Shown: positions 5,940 through 13,657 of the stretch, piece by piece | Layout of the letters: each line of letters starts with the position of its first letter | How positions within the stretch are numbered: position 1 is the stretch's first letter | From: Galbitalea sp036495225 | Lineage (GTDB): Bacteria > Actinomycetota > Actinomycetes > Actinomycetales > Microbacteriaceae | Direction of reading: 5' to 3' | Assembly (NCBI GenBank): GCA_036495225.1 | Contig: DASXNG010000255.1 | Coordinates: 1-14,138, forward strand | Length of the DNA: 14,138 nucleotides | The notes under the pieces: generated by a model | Seen by the model: the letters and a program-made list of their open reading frames with translations, nothing else | Database searches by the model: none | Told to the model about the DNA's origin: nothing | Translations under genes and position numbers: made by a program

Positions 5940-7616
5940 ATGCCGCCGATTGACCCCCGACCCGGCCGGCATTCCCCGGCGCGAAAGCGCGCCACGCTGG
6001 CGCTCGTTGCGATCGCCGCGATGCTCTCCATGACCGGTTGCTCGTTCCTGGGCCCATTTCAGGCAAGCACGCCCAAAGATCGCACCATCTCTGACGACAG
6101 CTCGGCCGGCGGACCGTCGATCGTCTCGATGCGGCCGAAGCCGAGCGCGGCGCTTTCGCGTTACTACGCGCAGCGCGTCAAGTGGACCGAGTGCTCTGAC
6201 GGCCTCAAGTGCGCAACCCTCAGGGTTCCGATCGACTGGCAGCACGTCACCAACGCGTCCATCCCTCTCGCGCTCATCGAGCATCCGGCCGATGGGGTAA
6301 GTCTCGGCACGCTTGTCTTCAATCCGGGCGGACCGGGCGAATCCGGCGTTCAATTCGTGAAAGACGGAGTGGATGGCGCGGTCGATGACGCCATCGAGCA
6401 GGACTACGACGTCGTCGGGTTTGACCCCCGCGGAGTAGGCGACTCCAACGGTGTGACGTGCTACGGCGCGAAGAAGACCGACGCGTATTTCTACGACATC
6501 GACCCGCATCCGATTGGTTCCAGCGCCTGGATCGTCACCGAGAAGAAGAAAGCGCTCGACTTCGCGGCCGCCTGCCAGGCCGGAACCGGGCCGGTGCTTG
6601 GCCACATCGACACCGTCAACGCTGCCGCAGACATGGATGTCATCCGCGCAGCTCTCGGGCAAAAGAAACTGAACTACCTTGGCTACTCTTACGGCACCTA
6701 CCTCGGCACCGTGTACGCGGGGCTCTACCCGAAGAATGTCGGCCGGATGGTGCTGGACGGCGCCGATGACCCGTGGGGCGACTACCAATCGACGGACTAT
6801 GGCTCGGACGGCGACTACTCGGTAGATCCCGCGAGCGACGGCGTCGTTGCGCAGGCCGTCAGTTTCGAGCACGATTTCACCGACTATTTGAAGAGTTGCG
6901 TGAAGAATTCGTCTTCGGCTGTCGGCAAGCTGAAATGCCCGTTCCACACGTCAGAGAAGAGTGCCGAAGCTCGGGTCAAGTCGTATCTCGCCGCTGTTAC
7001 CAAACATCCGTTGGTCAACAAAGACGGCCGCAAGCTTGGTGCAATGACGCTCGCTCTCGCGATCGAGGATTCGCTCTACGACCCAACCGACTGGCCGGAG
7101 CTGACGCGCATGTGGGCGCACATCGCTGAAGGCAACCCGGACGTGGCCTTCAGCTTCGCGGACGACTACAACGAGCGCGACTCCGACGGAAAGTATGAGT
7201 CGAGCCAGTGGTCAAACCTCGCGATCGGATGTCTCGAAGAAGGCCCGGGGGCCGACCTCAGCTTCGACAAGCGCGAGGCGGCCGAGCTCGAGAAGGTCGC
7301 GCCGATCCTGGGGATGACGTACGCGTACTCCGACCTGGTCTGTAGCGGCTGGAAGTACGGGCCATCGCCGTTCCCGAACCCGATCCACGCGCCGGGGACG
7401 CCACCGATCCTGGTACTCGGCACGACGCGTGACCCCGCGACGCCGTACGCGGACGCTCAAGCTCTCGCGCGCCAACTCGACGGCGGTCACCTGGTCACGC
7501 TGCACGACGACGGGCACACGGCGTACGACCGCGGCGAGTACTGCATCGACGACATCGTCGACGCCTACCTGCTGCGCGGCACCGTGCCGACTCGTGACCC
7601 GGAGTGTCAGCCGTAG
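5940..7616 (+). CDS. lipoprotein alpha/beta-hydrolase, tripeptidyl aminopeptidase (TAP-like) family
   Basis: The 558-residue product is probably an extracytoplasmic peptidase or esterase. The N-terminus is a lipoprotein signal: basic RKR (15-17), a hydrophobic stretch, then the lipobox LSMTGC with C34 as the lipidated residue. The alpha/beta-hydrolase triad is present: S250 in GYSYGTYLG, D498 in GTTRDPATP and H526 in DDGHTAYDRGEYC. NPGGPGESG and FDPRGVGDS form the oxyanion-side region. The C-terminal TAP-like domain covers about residues 470-555. This family includes secreted Streptomyces tripeptidyl aminopeptidases and mycobacterial lipoprotein esterases, so the exact substrate is open. ATG 5940 is chosen because it begins the signal peptide. 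The frame is open upstream only because it runs opposite fabD. No ribosome binding site precedes it, so the mRNA may be leaderless. It is oriented against its flanking genes and splits the usual fasR-fabD pair. Confidence 0.85.
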   Translation: MPPIDPRPGRHSPARKRATLALVAIAAMLSMTGCSFLGPFQASTPKDRTISDDSSAGGPSIVSMRPKPSAALSRYYAQRVKWTECSDGLKCATLRVPIDWQHVTNASIPLALIEHPADGVSLGTLVFNPGGPGESGVQFVKDGVDGAVDDAIEQDYDVVGFDPRGVGDSNGVTCYGAKKTDAYFYDIDPHPIGSSAWIVTEKKKALDFAAACQAGTGPVLGHIDTVNAAADMDVIRAALGQKKLNYLGYSYGTYLGTVYAGLYPKNVGRMVLDGADDPWGDYQSTDYGSDGDYSVDPASDGVVAQAVSFEHDFTDYLKSCVKNSSSAVGKLKCPFHTSEKSAEARVKSYLAAVTKHPLVNKDGRKLGAMTLALAIEDSLYDPTDWPELTRMWAHIAEGNPDVAFSFADDYNERDSDGKYESSQWSNLAIGCLEEGPGADLSFDKREAAELEKVAPILGMTYAYSDLVCSGWKYGPSPFPNPIHAPGTPPILVLGTTRDPATPYADAQALARQLDGGHLVTLHDDGHTAYDRGEYCIDDIVDAYLLRGTVPTRDPECQP

Positions 7617-7648
7617 GGCGAGTTGCGGGTTGGTCCATTTGCGGCTGC

Positions 7649-7746
7649 GACCGCCGCTTACGTGATCGGTTGCGACAAAAGAGGTCGGGCGCCCGAACAC
7701 AGTTGACCCAACGGAGCACGTTTACCCACGCCGAGAGGGTTTTGGC
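7649..7746 (+). repeat. family B interspersed repeat, copy 1 (B1)
   Basis: This ~98-bp segment matches the reverse complement of 13553-13650 without gaps at 87 of 98 positions. The 64-bp core (7667-7730) has only 4 mismatches. It contains the perfect 12-bp palindrome TCGGGCGCCCGA at 7685-7696. It lies in the intergenic region after the hydrolase gene. It has no open reading frame worth calling and no resemblance to family A. Confidence 0.85.
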
Positions 7747-7781
7747 GTCGAAAACGGCTAAATCTACGCGGAACCGGACCC

Positions 7782-7808
7782 AAAGCGGATCAGTCCATGC
7801 CGCTTTTT
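7782..7808 (+). terminator. candidate terminator downstream of the hydrolase
   Basis: AAAGCGG (7782-7788) pairs with CCGCTTT (7800-7806) across an 11-nt loop. It is followed by TTGGTTTT, so on the plus strand it resembles an intrinsic terminator. It is 166 nt after the hydrolase stop. The stem is only 7 bp, so the call is moderate. Confidence 0.45.
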
Positions 7809-7820
7809 GGTTTTCCGAAA

Positions 7821-7886
7821 GCTCAACCATCGGTTTGGCTACGCGTGCCGCTGAGCGGCGCGCAACTCAACCAACTACAGAAGAGC
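7821..7886 (+). repeat. family A palindromic repeat, half copy (A3)
   Basis: This matches the right half of A2, from its central GCTCAACC (7821-7828), through GGTTTGGCTACGCG, to the arm CAACTCAACCAACTAC (7863-7878, one mismatch to A2), and on into the shared flank GAAGAGC. The left half is missing, so this copy cannot form the long hairpin. It lies between the convergent hydrolase and oxidoreductase genes, 8 bp from the latter's stop codon. Confidence 0.75.
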
Positions 7887-7894
7887 GAGCTCAA

Positions 7895-8905
7895 CTAACA
7901 CTGCTGGATCCGCACCAGCATCTTGCCCGTGTTGGCGCCGCGCATGAGGCCGTAGAACGCCTCAAGCGCGTTGTCGATGCCGTCGATGACCGTCTCATCG
8001 AACACGAACTGGCCGGATGCGACGAGCGGCCCAACCTCTTCGGCGAACGGGGCAGCGTATTGCATGTAGTTGACGATCGTGAAGCCCTCCAGCTTGAGAC
8101 CCTTGGTGGTCAACATCCACAGGTTTCGTGGTCCGGGCGGCATGGCTTCGGCGTTGTAACTGGAGATGGATCCGCAGATCGCTGCGCGCCCGCCATCCTT
8201 CATTGCGTAGATCGCTGCCTCGAGATGTTCCCCGCCGACGTTGTCGAAATACACGTCGATGCCACCCGGAACCGCTGCGGCGAGCTGCCGCGAGATTCGA
8301 CCGTCCTTGTAGTTGAACCCGGCGTCGTAGCCGTACTTCGAGGTGATCAGGTCGATCTTCGCGGTGCTACCAGCGCTTCCGACTACGCGACTGGCGCCAT
8401 GCAACTTCGCGAGCTGCCCGACCGCCGTGCCAACCGCGCCGGCCGCGCCGGAACAAAACACGGTGTCACCAGGCTTCATGTCGGCGATCACGAACAGTCC
8501 GATCCATGCCGTCAGTGCTGGGACGCCAAGGGCACCGAGGTACACGGATGTCGGAAGCTCACCCACCACCTCCCGGCGGTTGAAGTGCGCGGCATTGCCT
8601 TGCGCGACATCCCGCCAGCCGTACATGTGCTCCACGACATCCCCGACTTCGAGGTCGTCGGAGTTCGACTCGACCACCCGACCGACTGCGCCACCGAGCA
8701 TCGTCTTGCCCAGCTCGAATGGCGGAACGTACGACTTGACGTCGTTCATGCGCCCGCGCATGTAGGGGTCAACCGAGATGAACTCGTTGACGACGCGCAC
8801 CTCGCCCGGCGCGAGTTCGGCGAGTTCCACAACTTCGTACGAGAAGTCCTCCGGGACCGGCTCACCGACCGGGCGACGGACGAGTTTCCATTGGTTGCTC
8901 TGCAA
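7895..8905 (-). CDS. NADP-dependent medium-chain oxidoreductase (CurA/leukotriene B4 dehydrogenase-like)
   Basis: The 336-residue product belongs to the zinc-independent branch of the medium-chain dehydrogenase/reductase superfamily. This is the group of E. coli CurA and mammalian prostaglandin reductase 1, which reduce the C=C bond of enones with NADPH. Visible hallmarks are SVDPYMRGRM (44-53), LGALGVPALTAW (123-134), the nucleotide-binding loop CSGAAGAVGTAVGQLAK (151-167), and DVYFDNVGG. The start is TTG 8905, with AAGGAG (complement of 8913-8918) 7 nt upstream, so the rare start codon is well supported. It lies 30 bp downstream of the FasR-like gene on the same strand, so it is probably the last gene of the aceE operon. 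A role in handling reactive enones or in lipid metabolism is a guess. The physiological substrate is unknown. Confidence 0.88.
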   Translation of the reverse strand: MQSNQWKLVRRPVGEPVPEDFSYEVVELAELAPGEVRVVNEFISVDPYMRGRMNDVKSYVPPFELGKTMLGGAVGRVVESNSDDLEVGDVVEHMYGWRDVAQGNAAHFNRREVVGELPTSVYLGALGVPALTAWIGLFVIADMKPGDTVFCSGAAGAVGTAVGQLAKLHGASRVVGSAGSTAKIDLITSKYGYDAGFNYKDGRISRQLAAAVPGGIDVYFDNVGGEHLEAAIYAMKDGGRAAICGSISSYNAEAMPPGPRNLWMLTTKGLKLEGFTIVNYMQYAAPFAEEVGPLVASGQFVFDETVIDGIDNALEAFYGLMRGANTGKMLVRIQQC

Positions 8906-8935
8906 CAGTGATCTCCTTCGATCTGTGGTGAGCGG

Positions 8936-10126
8936 TCAGTGCTTTCGTGCGCCGTCCGGCTCCGCGATGGATCCGATGATGAGCGCAGACTGCAGGATGA
9001 GTGCTTCACGCGCACCGGTCGCATCCCATCCGATGACTTCGCTGATCCGCTTGAGGCGGTAGCGAACGGTGTTGGGGTGCACGAACAACTCGCGAGCCGT
9101 AGCCTCGAGCGATCGACCGTTGTCCAGGTAACACCACAGGGTCGCGAGCAACTCCGTGGAGTGCGCCTGCAGCGGCTTGTAGATGCGGTTGATGAGCGTC
9201 GATCGTGCAAGTGAGTCGCCGGCGAAGGCCCGTTCCGGCAGGAGGTCATCCGCAAGAGTCGGACGCGGGGCGTTTCGCCAGGAACGTGCGACCGCAAAAC
9301 CGGCGAGCGCGGCGCGCGCGCTCTTGGACGCGTCCACCAGCGATTCGACCTCGTGGCCGAGCACCAGATAGCCGGGCCCGAAGCCGGGCTCGAGCTGCTT
9401 GGCGATGTCGAGGAACGGCAGGGGAGCCTTCGAGTCCTCGTCATCCTCGGCCGGCGCAGGTTCCGCCCGCCCGATCACGAGCACCAGGCAATTGCCTTGC
9501 ACGCCAATGAGCACGTCCGCGTCGAGGTGACGGGCGGTACGGCGAAGCTGGTCGACATCCAGCGATCGCGGTGTCGTTCCGACGAGCACGCAGACCTCGC
9601 CGTGTCCGTTCCAGCCGAGCGCAGCGATGCGCGATGGGAGCTCGTTGTCGTACTCGCCCGAGAGGATCGAGTCCACCACGAGGGCCTCGAGGCGAGCATC
9701 CCAGAGTCCGCGAGCCTCAGCAGCGCGAGCGTAGACGTCCGCTGCGGCAAAGGCGATCTCGCGGGAGTACAGCAGGATCGCCTCGCGCAGAACGTCGTCG
9801 GCCGAAGTCACGCGCTGTTCGACCACCTCGACCGTGATGCGGATGAGCTGCAGGGTCTGCTGCAGCGACACGGATCGCAGCAGCTCGCGCGGGGCCGCAC
9901 CGAAGACATCCGCGGCGATCCACGGTGTCGACTTCGGGTCCTCGAACCAGCTGATGAACGAGGTGATGCCAGCCTGCGCGACCAGCCCGACCGCAGACCT
10001 CCGCCCTGGTGGCATGTCGCCGTACCAGGGCAGAGTGTCTTCGAGTCGTTTCAGCGTGGCAGTGGACAACTCACCGGAAATGGTGCGCAACCACGCCAGC
10101 GTCTGGGCCTTCGTCTTGGGCGCCAC
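8936..10126 (-). CDS. fasR: PucR-type transcriptional regulator, FasR-like
   Basis: The 396-residue product has the architecture of Streptomyces FasR, an activator of the fabD-fabH-acpP-fabF operon. A conserved N-terminal segment (LKRLEDTLPWYGDMPPGRRS, about 25-44, and ITSFISWFEDP, 54-64) leads into a central sensor-like domain of about 240 residues. At the C-terminus is a PucR-type helix-turn-helix (about 336-382) with HPNTVRYRLKRISEVIGW as the recognition region. An acidic linker EDDEDSK (228-233) interrupts the middle domain. The GTG start at 10126 lies 6 bp after the aceE stop, so the gene is probably co-transcribed with aceE and may depend on coupling. In Streptomyces fasR sits immediately before fabD. 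Here two other genes intervene. The family is secure, and the target fab operon is inferred from homology and location. Confidence 0.85.
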   Translation of the reverse strand: MAPKTKAQTLAWLRTISGELSTATLKRLEDTLPWYGDMPPGRRSAVGLVAQAGITSFISWFEDPKSTPWIAADVFGAAPRELLRSVSLQQTLQLIRITVEVVEQRVTSADDVLREAILLYSREIAFAAADVYARAAEARGLWDARLEALVVDSILSGEYDNELPSRIAALGWNGHGEVCVLVGTTPRSLDVDQLRRTARHLDADVLIGVQGNCLVLVIGRAEPAPAEDDEDSKAPLPFLDIAKQLEPGFGPGYLVLGHEVESLVDASKSARAALAGFAVARSWRNAPRPTLADDLLPERAFAGDSLARSTLINRIYKPLQAHSTELLATLWCYLDNGRSLEATARELFVHPNTVRYRLKRISEVIGWDATGAREALILQSALIIGSIAEPDGARKH

Positions 10127-10132
10127 GGGAGG

Positions 10133-12859
10133 TTAGCTCTCGCCCCCAGCGCTTCCGGTCGTGCCAGCGGTGACGTCGAGCAGGCGGTACTTCTCGATCG
10201 CGGCGCCGACCACCAGGCGGTCGATCTCGCCCCGCTTGGCCAGCGACTCGAGCGTGCGAACGACGAGCGACGGGCCGTCGATCTTGAAGTACCGGCGAGC
10301 GGCCGCCCGAGTGTCGGAGAATCCGAAGTTGTCCGCGCCCAGCGTCGCGTAGTCGCCCGGAACGAACTGTCGGATCTGGTCCGGCACCGCGTGCATGAAG
10401 TCGGTGACCGCGACGAACGGGCCGCGCGCATCCTGCAGCTTGCGGGTGACGTACGGAACGTGCGGGTCCTCGTAGGGGTTCAGGAAGTTGTGCTCCTCGG
10501 CCGCGAGGCCGTCACGACGCAGTTCCGTCCAGGACGTCACGCTCCAGACATCCGCTGAGACGCCCCAGTCCTTCGCGAGCAGCTCCTGGGCTTCGAGAGC
10601 CCACGGCACGGCGACGCCCGAGGCGAGAAGCTGTGCCTTCGGTCCTTCCGGCTGTCCCTCGGAGATGCGGTAGATACCGCGCAGCAGACCATCGACGTCG
10701 AGGTTCTCCGGCTCAGCAGGCTGGATGATCGGCTCGTTGTACACGGTCAGGTAGTACATGACGTTCGGGTCTGGGTGCTCCCCGCCGTACATGCGCTTCA
10801 GGCCGTCCTGCACAATGTGCCCGAGTTCGTACCCATACGCGGCGTCGTAGGCGACGACCGCGGGGTTCGTCGAAGCCAGCAGGATCGAGTGACCGTCAGC
10901 GTGCTGCAAGCCCTCACCCGTCAGAGTGGTGCGACCGGCGGTGGCGCCGACGATGAACCCGCGTGCCATCTGGTCACCGGCGGCCCACATGGCGTCGCCC
11001 GTGCGCTGGAACCCGAACATCGAGTAGAAGACGTACACCGGAATGAGCGGTTCGCCGTGCGTCGAGTACGACGTTCCGACACTTGTGAACGACGCGAATC
11101 CACCGGCCTCGTTGATACCGACATGGATGATGGCGCCCTGTGGGCTCTCCTTGTAGGCCAACAGCAGCTCGCGGTCGACCGACGTGTAGTGCTGCCCGTT
11201 CGGGTTGTAGATCTTGGATGTCGGGAAGTACGCATCCATTCCGAACGTGCGTGCCTCGTCGGGGATGATCGGGACGATGCGGTTGCCGAAGCCCGGAGCC
11301 TTGAGAAGGTCTTTGAGCAGTCGGGCGAAGGCCATGGTCGTGGCGATCTCCTGCTTGCCGGAACTCTTCTTCGCGATTGCGTACGCCGAGTCATCCGGCA
11401 GGTTGACCTGCGCGTATTTGTGGCGCCGTTCAGGCACGTATCCGCCAAGGGCGCGACGGCGCTCCTGCAGGTACTGGATCGCCTCGTCACCCTCACCCGG
11501 GTGGTAGTACGGCGGCAGGTACGGGTTCTCCTCGAGCACTGCGTCGCTGATCGGGATGTGCATCGCGTCACGGAACTGCTTGAGGTTGTCGAGCGAGAGC
11601 TTCTTCATCTGGTGGGTCGCGTTGCGGCCCTCGAACGACGGTCCGAGACCGTAGCCCTTGATGGTGTGAGCGATGATGACGGTCGGCTGGCCCTTGTGCT
11701 CTGTTGCTGCCTTGAACGCCGCGTACACCTTGCGATAGTCGTGGCCACCACGCTTGAGCGCCCAAAGCTGGTCGTCGGTGTAGTCCTTGACGAGTTCGGC
11801 CGTGACCGGGTCACGCCCGAAGAAGTTCTCGCGAACGTATGCGCCATTTTCGGCCTTGTACGTCTGGAAGTCGCCATCCGGAGTCCGGTTCATCAGGTTG
11901 ACGAGAGCGCCGGTCGTGTCGCGCTTGAGCAGCGCGTCCCATTCGCGACCCCAGATGACCTTGATGACGTTCCAACCGGCGCCGCGGAAGAAGCTCTCGA
12001 GCTCCTGGATGATCTTGCCGTTGCCGCGCACTGGTCCGTCGAGACGTTGCAGGTTGGCGTTGATGACGAAGGTCAGGTTGTCGAGTCCGTCGTTCGCGGC
12101 GAGCTGCAGTGCTCCGCGGCTCTCGACCTCATCCATCTCGCCGTCGCCCAGGAACGCCCAGACGTGAGAGTCGCCGACATCCTTGATGCCACGGTTGGTC
12201 AGATAGCGGTTGAGCTGGGCCTGATAGATCGCGTTGATCGGGCCGAGTCCCATCGAGACCGTCGGGAACTGCCAGAAGTCGGGCATGAGCCGGGGGTGCG
12301 GGTAGGACGAAAGGCCGCCGGCGGCGTGGGACTTCTCCTGGCGGAAGCCGTCGAGCTGGTCCGGACCGAGTCGTCCCTCGAGGAAGGCGCGGGCGTACAT
12401 GCCGGGGGAGGCGTGGCCCTGGTAGAAGATTTGGTCGCCGCCGCTCGGGTCGTTCTGGCCGCGGAAGAAGTGGTTGTGACCGACCTCATACAGGGCTGCG
12501 GATGACGCGTAGGTGGAGATATGACCACCGACCGCGATTCCGGGGCGCTGCGCGCGGTGAACCGTGATGGCTGCATTCCAGCGAAGCCAGGCGCGGTAGC
12601 GGCGCTCGATGTCCTCGTTGCCCGGAAACTCGGGCTCATTTTCTGGAGCGATGGTGTTGATGTAGTCCGTTGTCGGAACCATCGGAACGCCGAGCTGCAG
12701 GTCTTTCGACCTCTTGAGCAGGCTGAGCATGATCTCTCGACCGCGCTCGTGACCCTTCTCTTCAACGACCGCATCAAGCGAATCGTTCCACTCGGCGGTT
12801 TCTTCAGGGTCCCTGTCGATGTGGTTCACCGAGTACGGGTCCTGATCATTTACCGTCAC
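10133..12859 (-). CDS. aceE: pyruvate dehydrogenase E1 component, homodimeric type
   Basis: AceE decarboxylates pyruvate with thiamine diphosphate and passes the acetyl group to lipoyl-E2, yielding acetyl-CoA. It works in the cytoplasmic PDH complex, which in actinobacteria can be joined with 2-oxoglutarate dehydrogenase. The product has 908 residues, in the normal range for the family. Thiamine-diphosphate and Mg binding is shown by GDGEMDE (238-244) followed by NLQRLDGPVRGN (269-280). The conserved HASPGMYARAFLEGR is at 149-163. The chosen start is GTG 12859 (MTVNDQDPYS), preceded by GAGG at 5-nt spacing. The frame stays open 47 codons further to 13000, but that stretch reads through the promoter region and is unlike the family. 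No E2 or E3 gene is in the window. It is followed 6 bp later by the FasR-like gene. Confidence 0.97.
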   Translation of the reverse strand: MTVNDQDPYSVNHIDRDPEETAEWNDSLDAVVEEKGHERGREIMLSLLKRSKDLQLGVPMVPTTDYINTIAPENEPEFPGNEDIERRYRAWLRWNAAITVHRAQRPGIAVGGHISTYASSAALYEVGHNHFFRGQNDPSGGDQIFYQGHASPGMYARAFLEGRLGPDQLDGFRQEKSHAAGGLSSYPHPRLMPDFWQFPTVSMGLGPINAIYQAQLNRYLTNRGIKDVGDSHVWAFLGDGEMDEVESRGALQLAANDGLDNLTFVINANLQRLDGPVRGNGKIIQELESFFRGAGWNVIKVIWGREWDALLKRDTTGALVNLMNRTPDGDFQTYKAENGAYVRENFFGRDPVTAELVKDYTDDQLWALKRGGHDYRKVYAAFKAATEHKGQPTVIIAHTIKGYGLGPSFEGRNATHQMKKLSLDNLKQFRDAMHIPISDAVLEENPYLPPYYHPGEGDEAIQYLQERRRALGGYVPERRHKYAQVNLPDDSAYAIAKKSSGKQEIATTMAFARLLKDLLKAPGFGNRIVPIIPDEARTFGMDAYFPTSKIYNPNGQHYTSVDRELLLAYKESPQGAIIHVGINEAGGFASFTSVGTSYSTHGEPLIPVYVFYSMFGFQRTGDAMWAAGDQMARGFIVGATAGRTTLTGEGLQHADGHSILLASTNPAVVAYDAAYGYELGHIVQDGLKRMYGGEHPDPNVMYYLTVYNEPIIQPAEPENLDVDGLLRGIYRISEGQPEGPKAQLLASGVAVPWALEAQELLAKDWGVSADVWSVTSWTELRRDGLAAEEHNFLNPYEDPHVPYVTRKLQDARGPFVAVTDFMHAVPDQIRQFVPGDYATLGADNFGFSDTRAAARRYFKIDGPSLVVRTLESLAKRGEIDRLVVGAAIEKYRLLDVTAGTTGSAGGES

Positions 12860-12906
12860 CTTGACCTCTTCCTGGTAGAGACAGACGGGCAACAGTCTTC
12901 CTGTAG

Positions 12907-12953
12907 AAGTCGGGTTACGACTTTGGAGGATTCGACTAGCCGGAACAATTCTA
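12907..12953 (-). promoter_or_regulatory. candidate aceE promoter and leader hairpin
   Basis: On the minus strand TAGAAT (complement of 12948-12953, 5 of 6 to the -10 consensus) would start transcription near 12941, leaving a leader of about 80 nt. No clear -35 element accompanies it. Within the leader AAGTCG (12907-12912) and CGACTT (12918-12923) form a small 6-bp hairpin. Confidence 0.35.
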
Positions 12954-13017
12954 GGTGGCGGTTTCGTCCTGTGCTGCGCGGGGCATGTCAGCGAAGGCAA
13001 CTGCGTGGCTGGCGGCG

Positions 13018-13066
13018 TAACATGAAACGTTGTGCCGTCGGATCACCGGTGACCGGCGCGAAAGGA
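13018..13066 (+). promoter_or_regulatory. candidate peroxiredoxin promoter and leader
   Basis: TAACAT (13018-13023) is a possible -10 element without a convincing -35. It is followed by a perfect 10-bp palindrome TCACCGGTGA (13043-13052) and the ribosome binding site AAAGGA (13061-13066) before ATG 13076. The palindrome could be an operator, but this is weak evidence. Confidence 0.3.
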
Positions 13067-13075
13067 TTCCCCACA

Positions 13076-13549
13076 ATGGCTCTGGAAATTGACACCCAGG
13101 CACCCGACTTTGAACTTCCCAACCAGTTTGGCGAGCACGTCCGACTTCGTGACTTCCACGGCAAGAAGCCAGTTGCACTCGTTTTCTTTCCGCTCGCATT
13201 TTCGAGCACCTGCACCACAGAGATGTGCACGCTGCGTGACAACCTCTCGCTGTTCAAGAACAACGACGTAGAACTGTTGGGCATCTCCGTCGACTCGAAG
13301 GCCACCCTTCGGGCGTTCGCCGAGGCGGAAGGCTACGACTTCACGCTGCTCGCGGATTTCTGGCCGCACGGCGCAGTAGCCAAGGAGTACGGCGTATTCC
13401 TCGAGCAGAAGGGGTTCGCGAACCGCGCGACCTTCATCATCGATGCCAAAGGCATCATCCGCGCGAGCTTCATCACCGCCCCGGGCGAGGCCCGGTCGCT
13501 TGAGGAGTACCGCACGGCGCTGGACTCGGTGCTGCCCGCCCGCGTTTAG
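13076..13549 (+). CDS. peroxiredoxin (AhpE/Bcp-like)
   Basis: Peroxiredoxins reduce hydrogen peroxide and organic or lipid hydroperoxides in the cytoplasm. The 157-residue product has the thioredoxin-like fold signature. The peroxidatic C46 is in FFPLAFSSTCTTEMC, and the usual active-site arginine is probably R116 in FANRATFIID. The FFPLAF context is like AhpE. A second cysteine, C51, is five residues after C46, the spacing of the resolving cysteine in E. coli Bcp/PrxQ enzymes, so an atypical 2-Cys mechanism is likely. The start is ATG 13076 with AAAGGA upstream. It is divergent from aceE and separated by about 216 bp that probably hold both promoters. Repeat B2 begins 3 bp after its stop codon. 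Confidence 0.92.
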   Translation: MALEIDTQAPDFELPNQFGEHVRLRDFHGKKPVALVFFPLAFSSTCTTEMCTLRDNLSLFKNNDVELLGISVDSKATLRAFAEAEGYDFTLLADFWPHGAVAKEYGVFLEQKGFANRATFIIDAKGIIRASFITAPGEARSLEEYRTALDSVLPARV

Positions 13550-13552
13550 GTA

Positions 13553-13650
13553 GCCGAATCCCTCTCGCCGTGGCTAAACGTGCTCCGTTGGGGCAATTGT
13601 GTTCGGGCGCCCGACCTCATTTGTCGCAACCGAGCACCTATGCGGCGATC
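13553..13650 (-). repeat. family B interspersed repeat, copy 2 (B2, inverted relative to B1)
   Basis: This is the reverse-complement partner of 7649-7746, with 87 of 98 positions identical and no gaps. The core, with only 4 mismatches, is 13569-13632. The central palindrome TCGGGCGCCCGA is fully conserved. It fills the gap between the convergent peroxiredoxin gene and the membrane-protein gene and may act as a shared 3' end. No other terminator is visible there. Confidence 0.85.
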
Positions 13651-13657
13651 CGCTCAG

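Noticed and set aside
7604..8911. A 435-codon open frame on the plus strand
   Set aside because: It crosses the repeat region and is otherwise antisense to the oxidoreductase gene, with no recognisable protein features.
9353..10558. A 401-codon open frame on the plus strand
   Set aside because: It is antisense to the FasR-like gene and the end of aceE, and its translation looks like reverse-strand noise.
10775..12505. A 576-codon open frame on the plus strand
   Set aside because: It lies wholly antisense to aceE, whose protein is unmistakable. Long antisense frames are common in high-GC DNA, and the translation shows no recognisable domain.
12860..13000. A 47-residue N-terminal extension of AceE
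   Set aside because: The extra residues are low-complexity and unlike the family. GTG 12859 has a fitting ribosome binding site, and a possible -10 element lies inside the extension.
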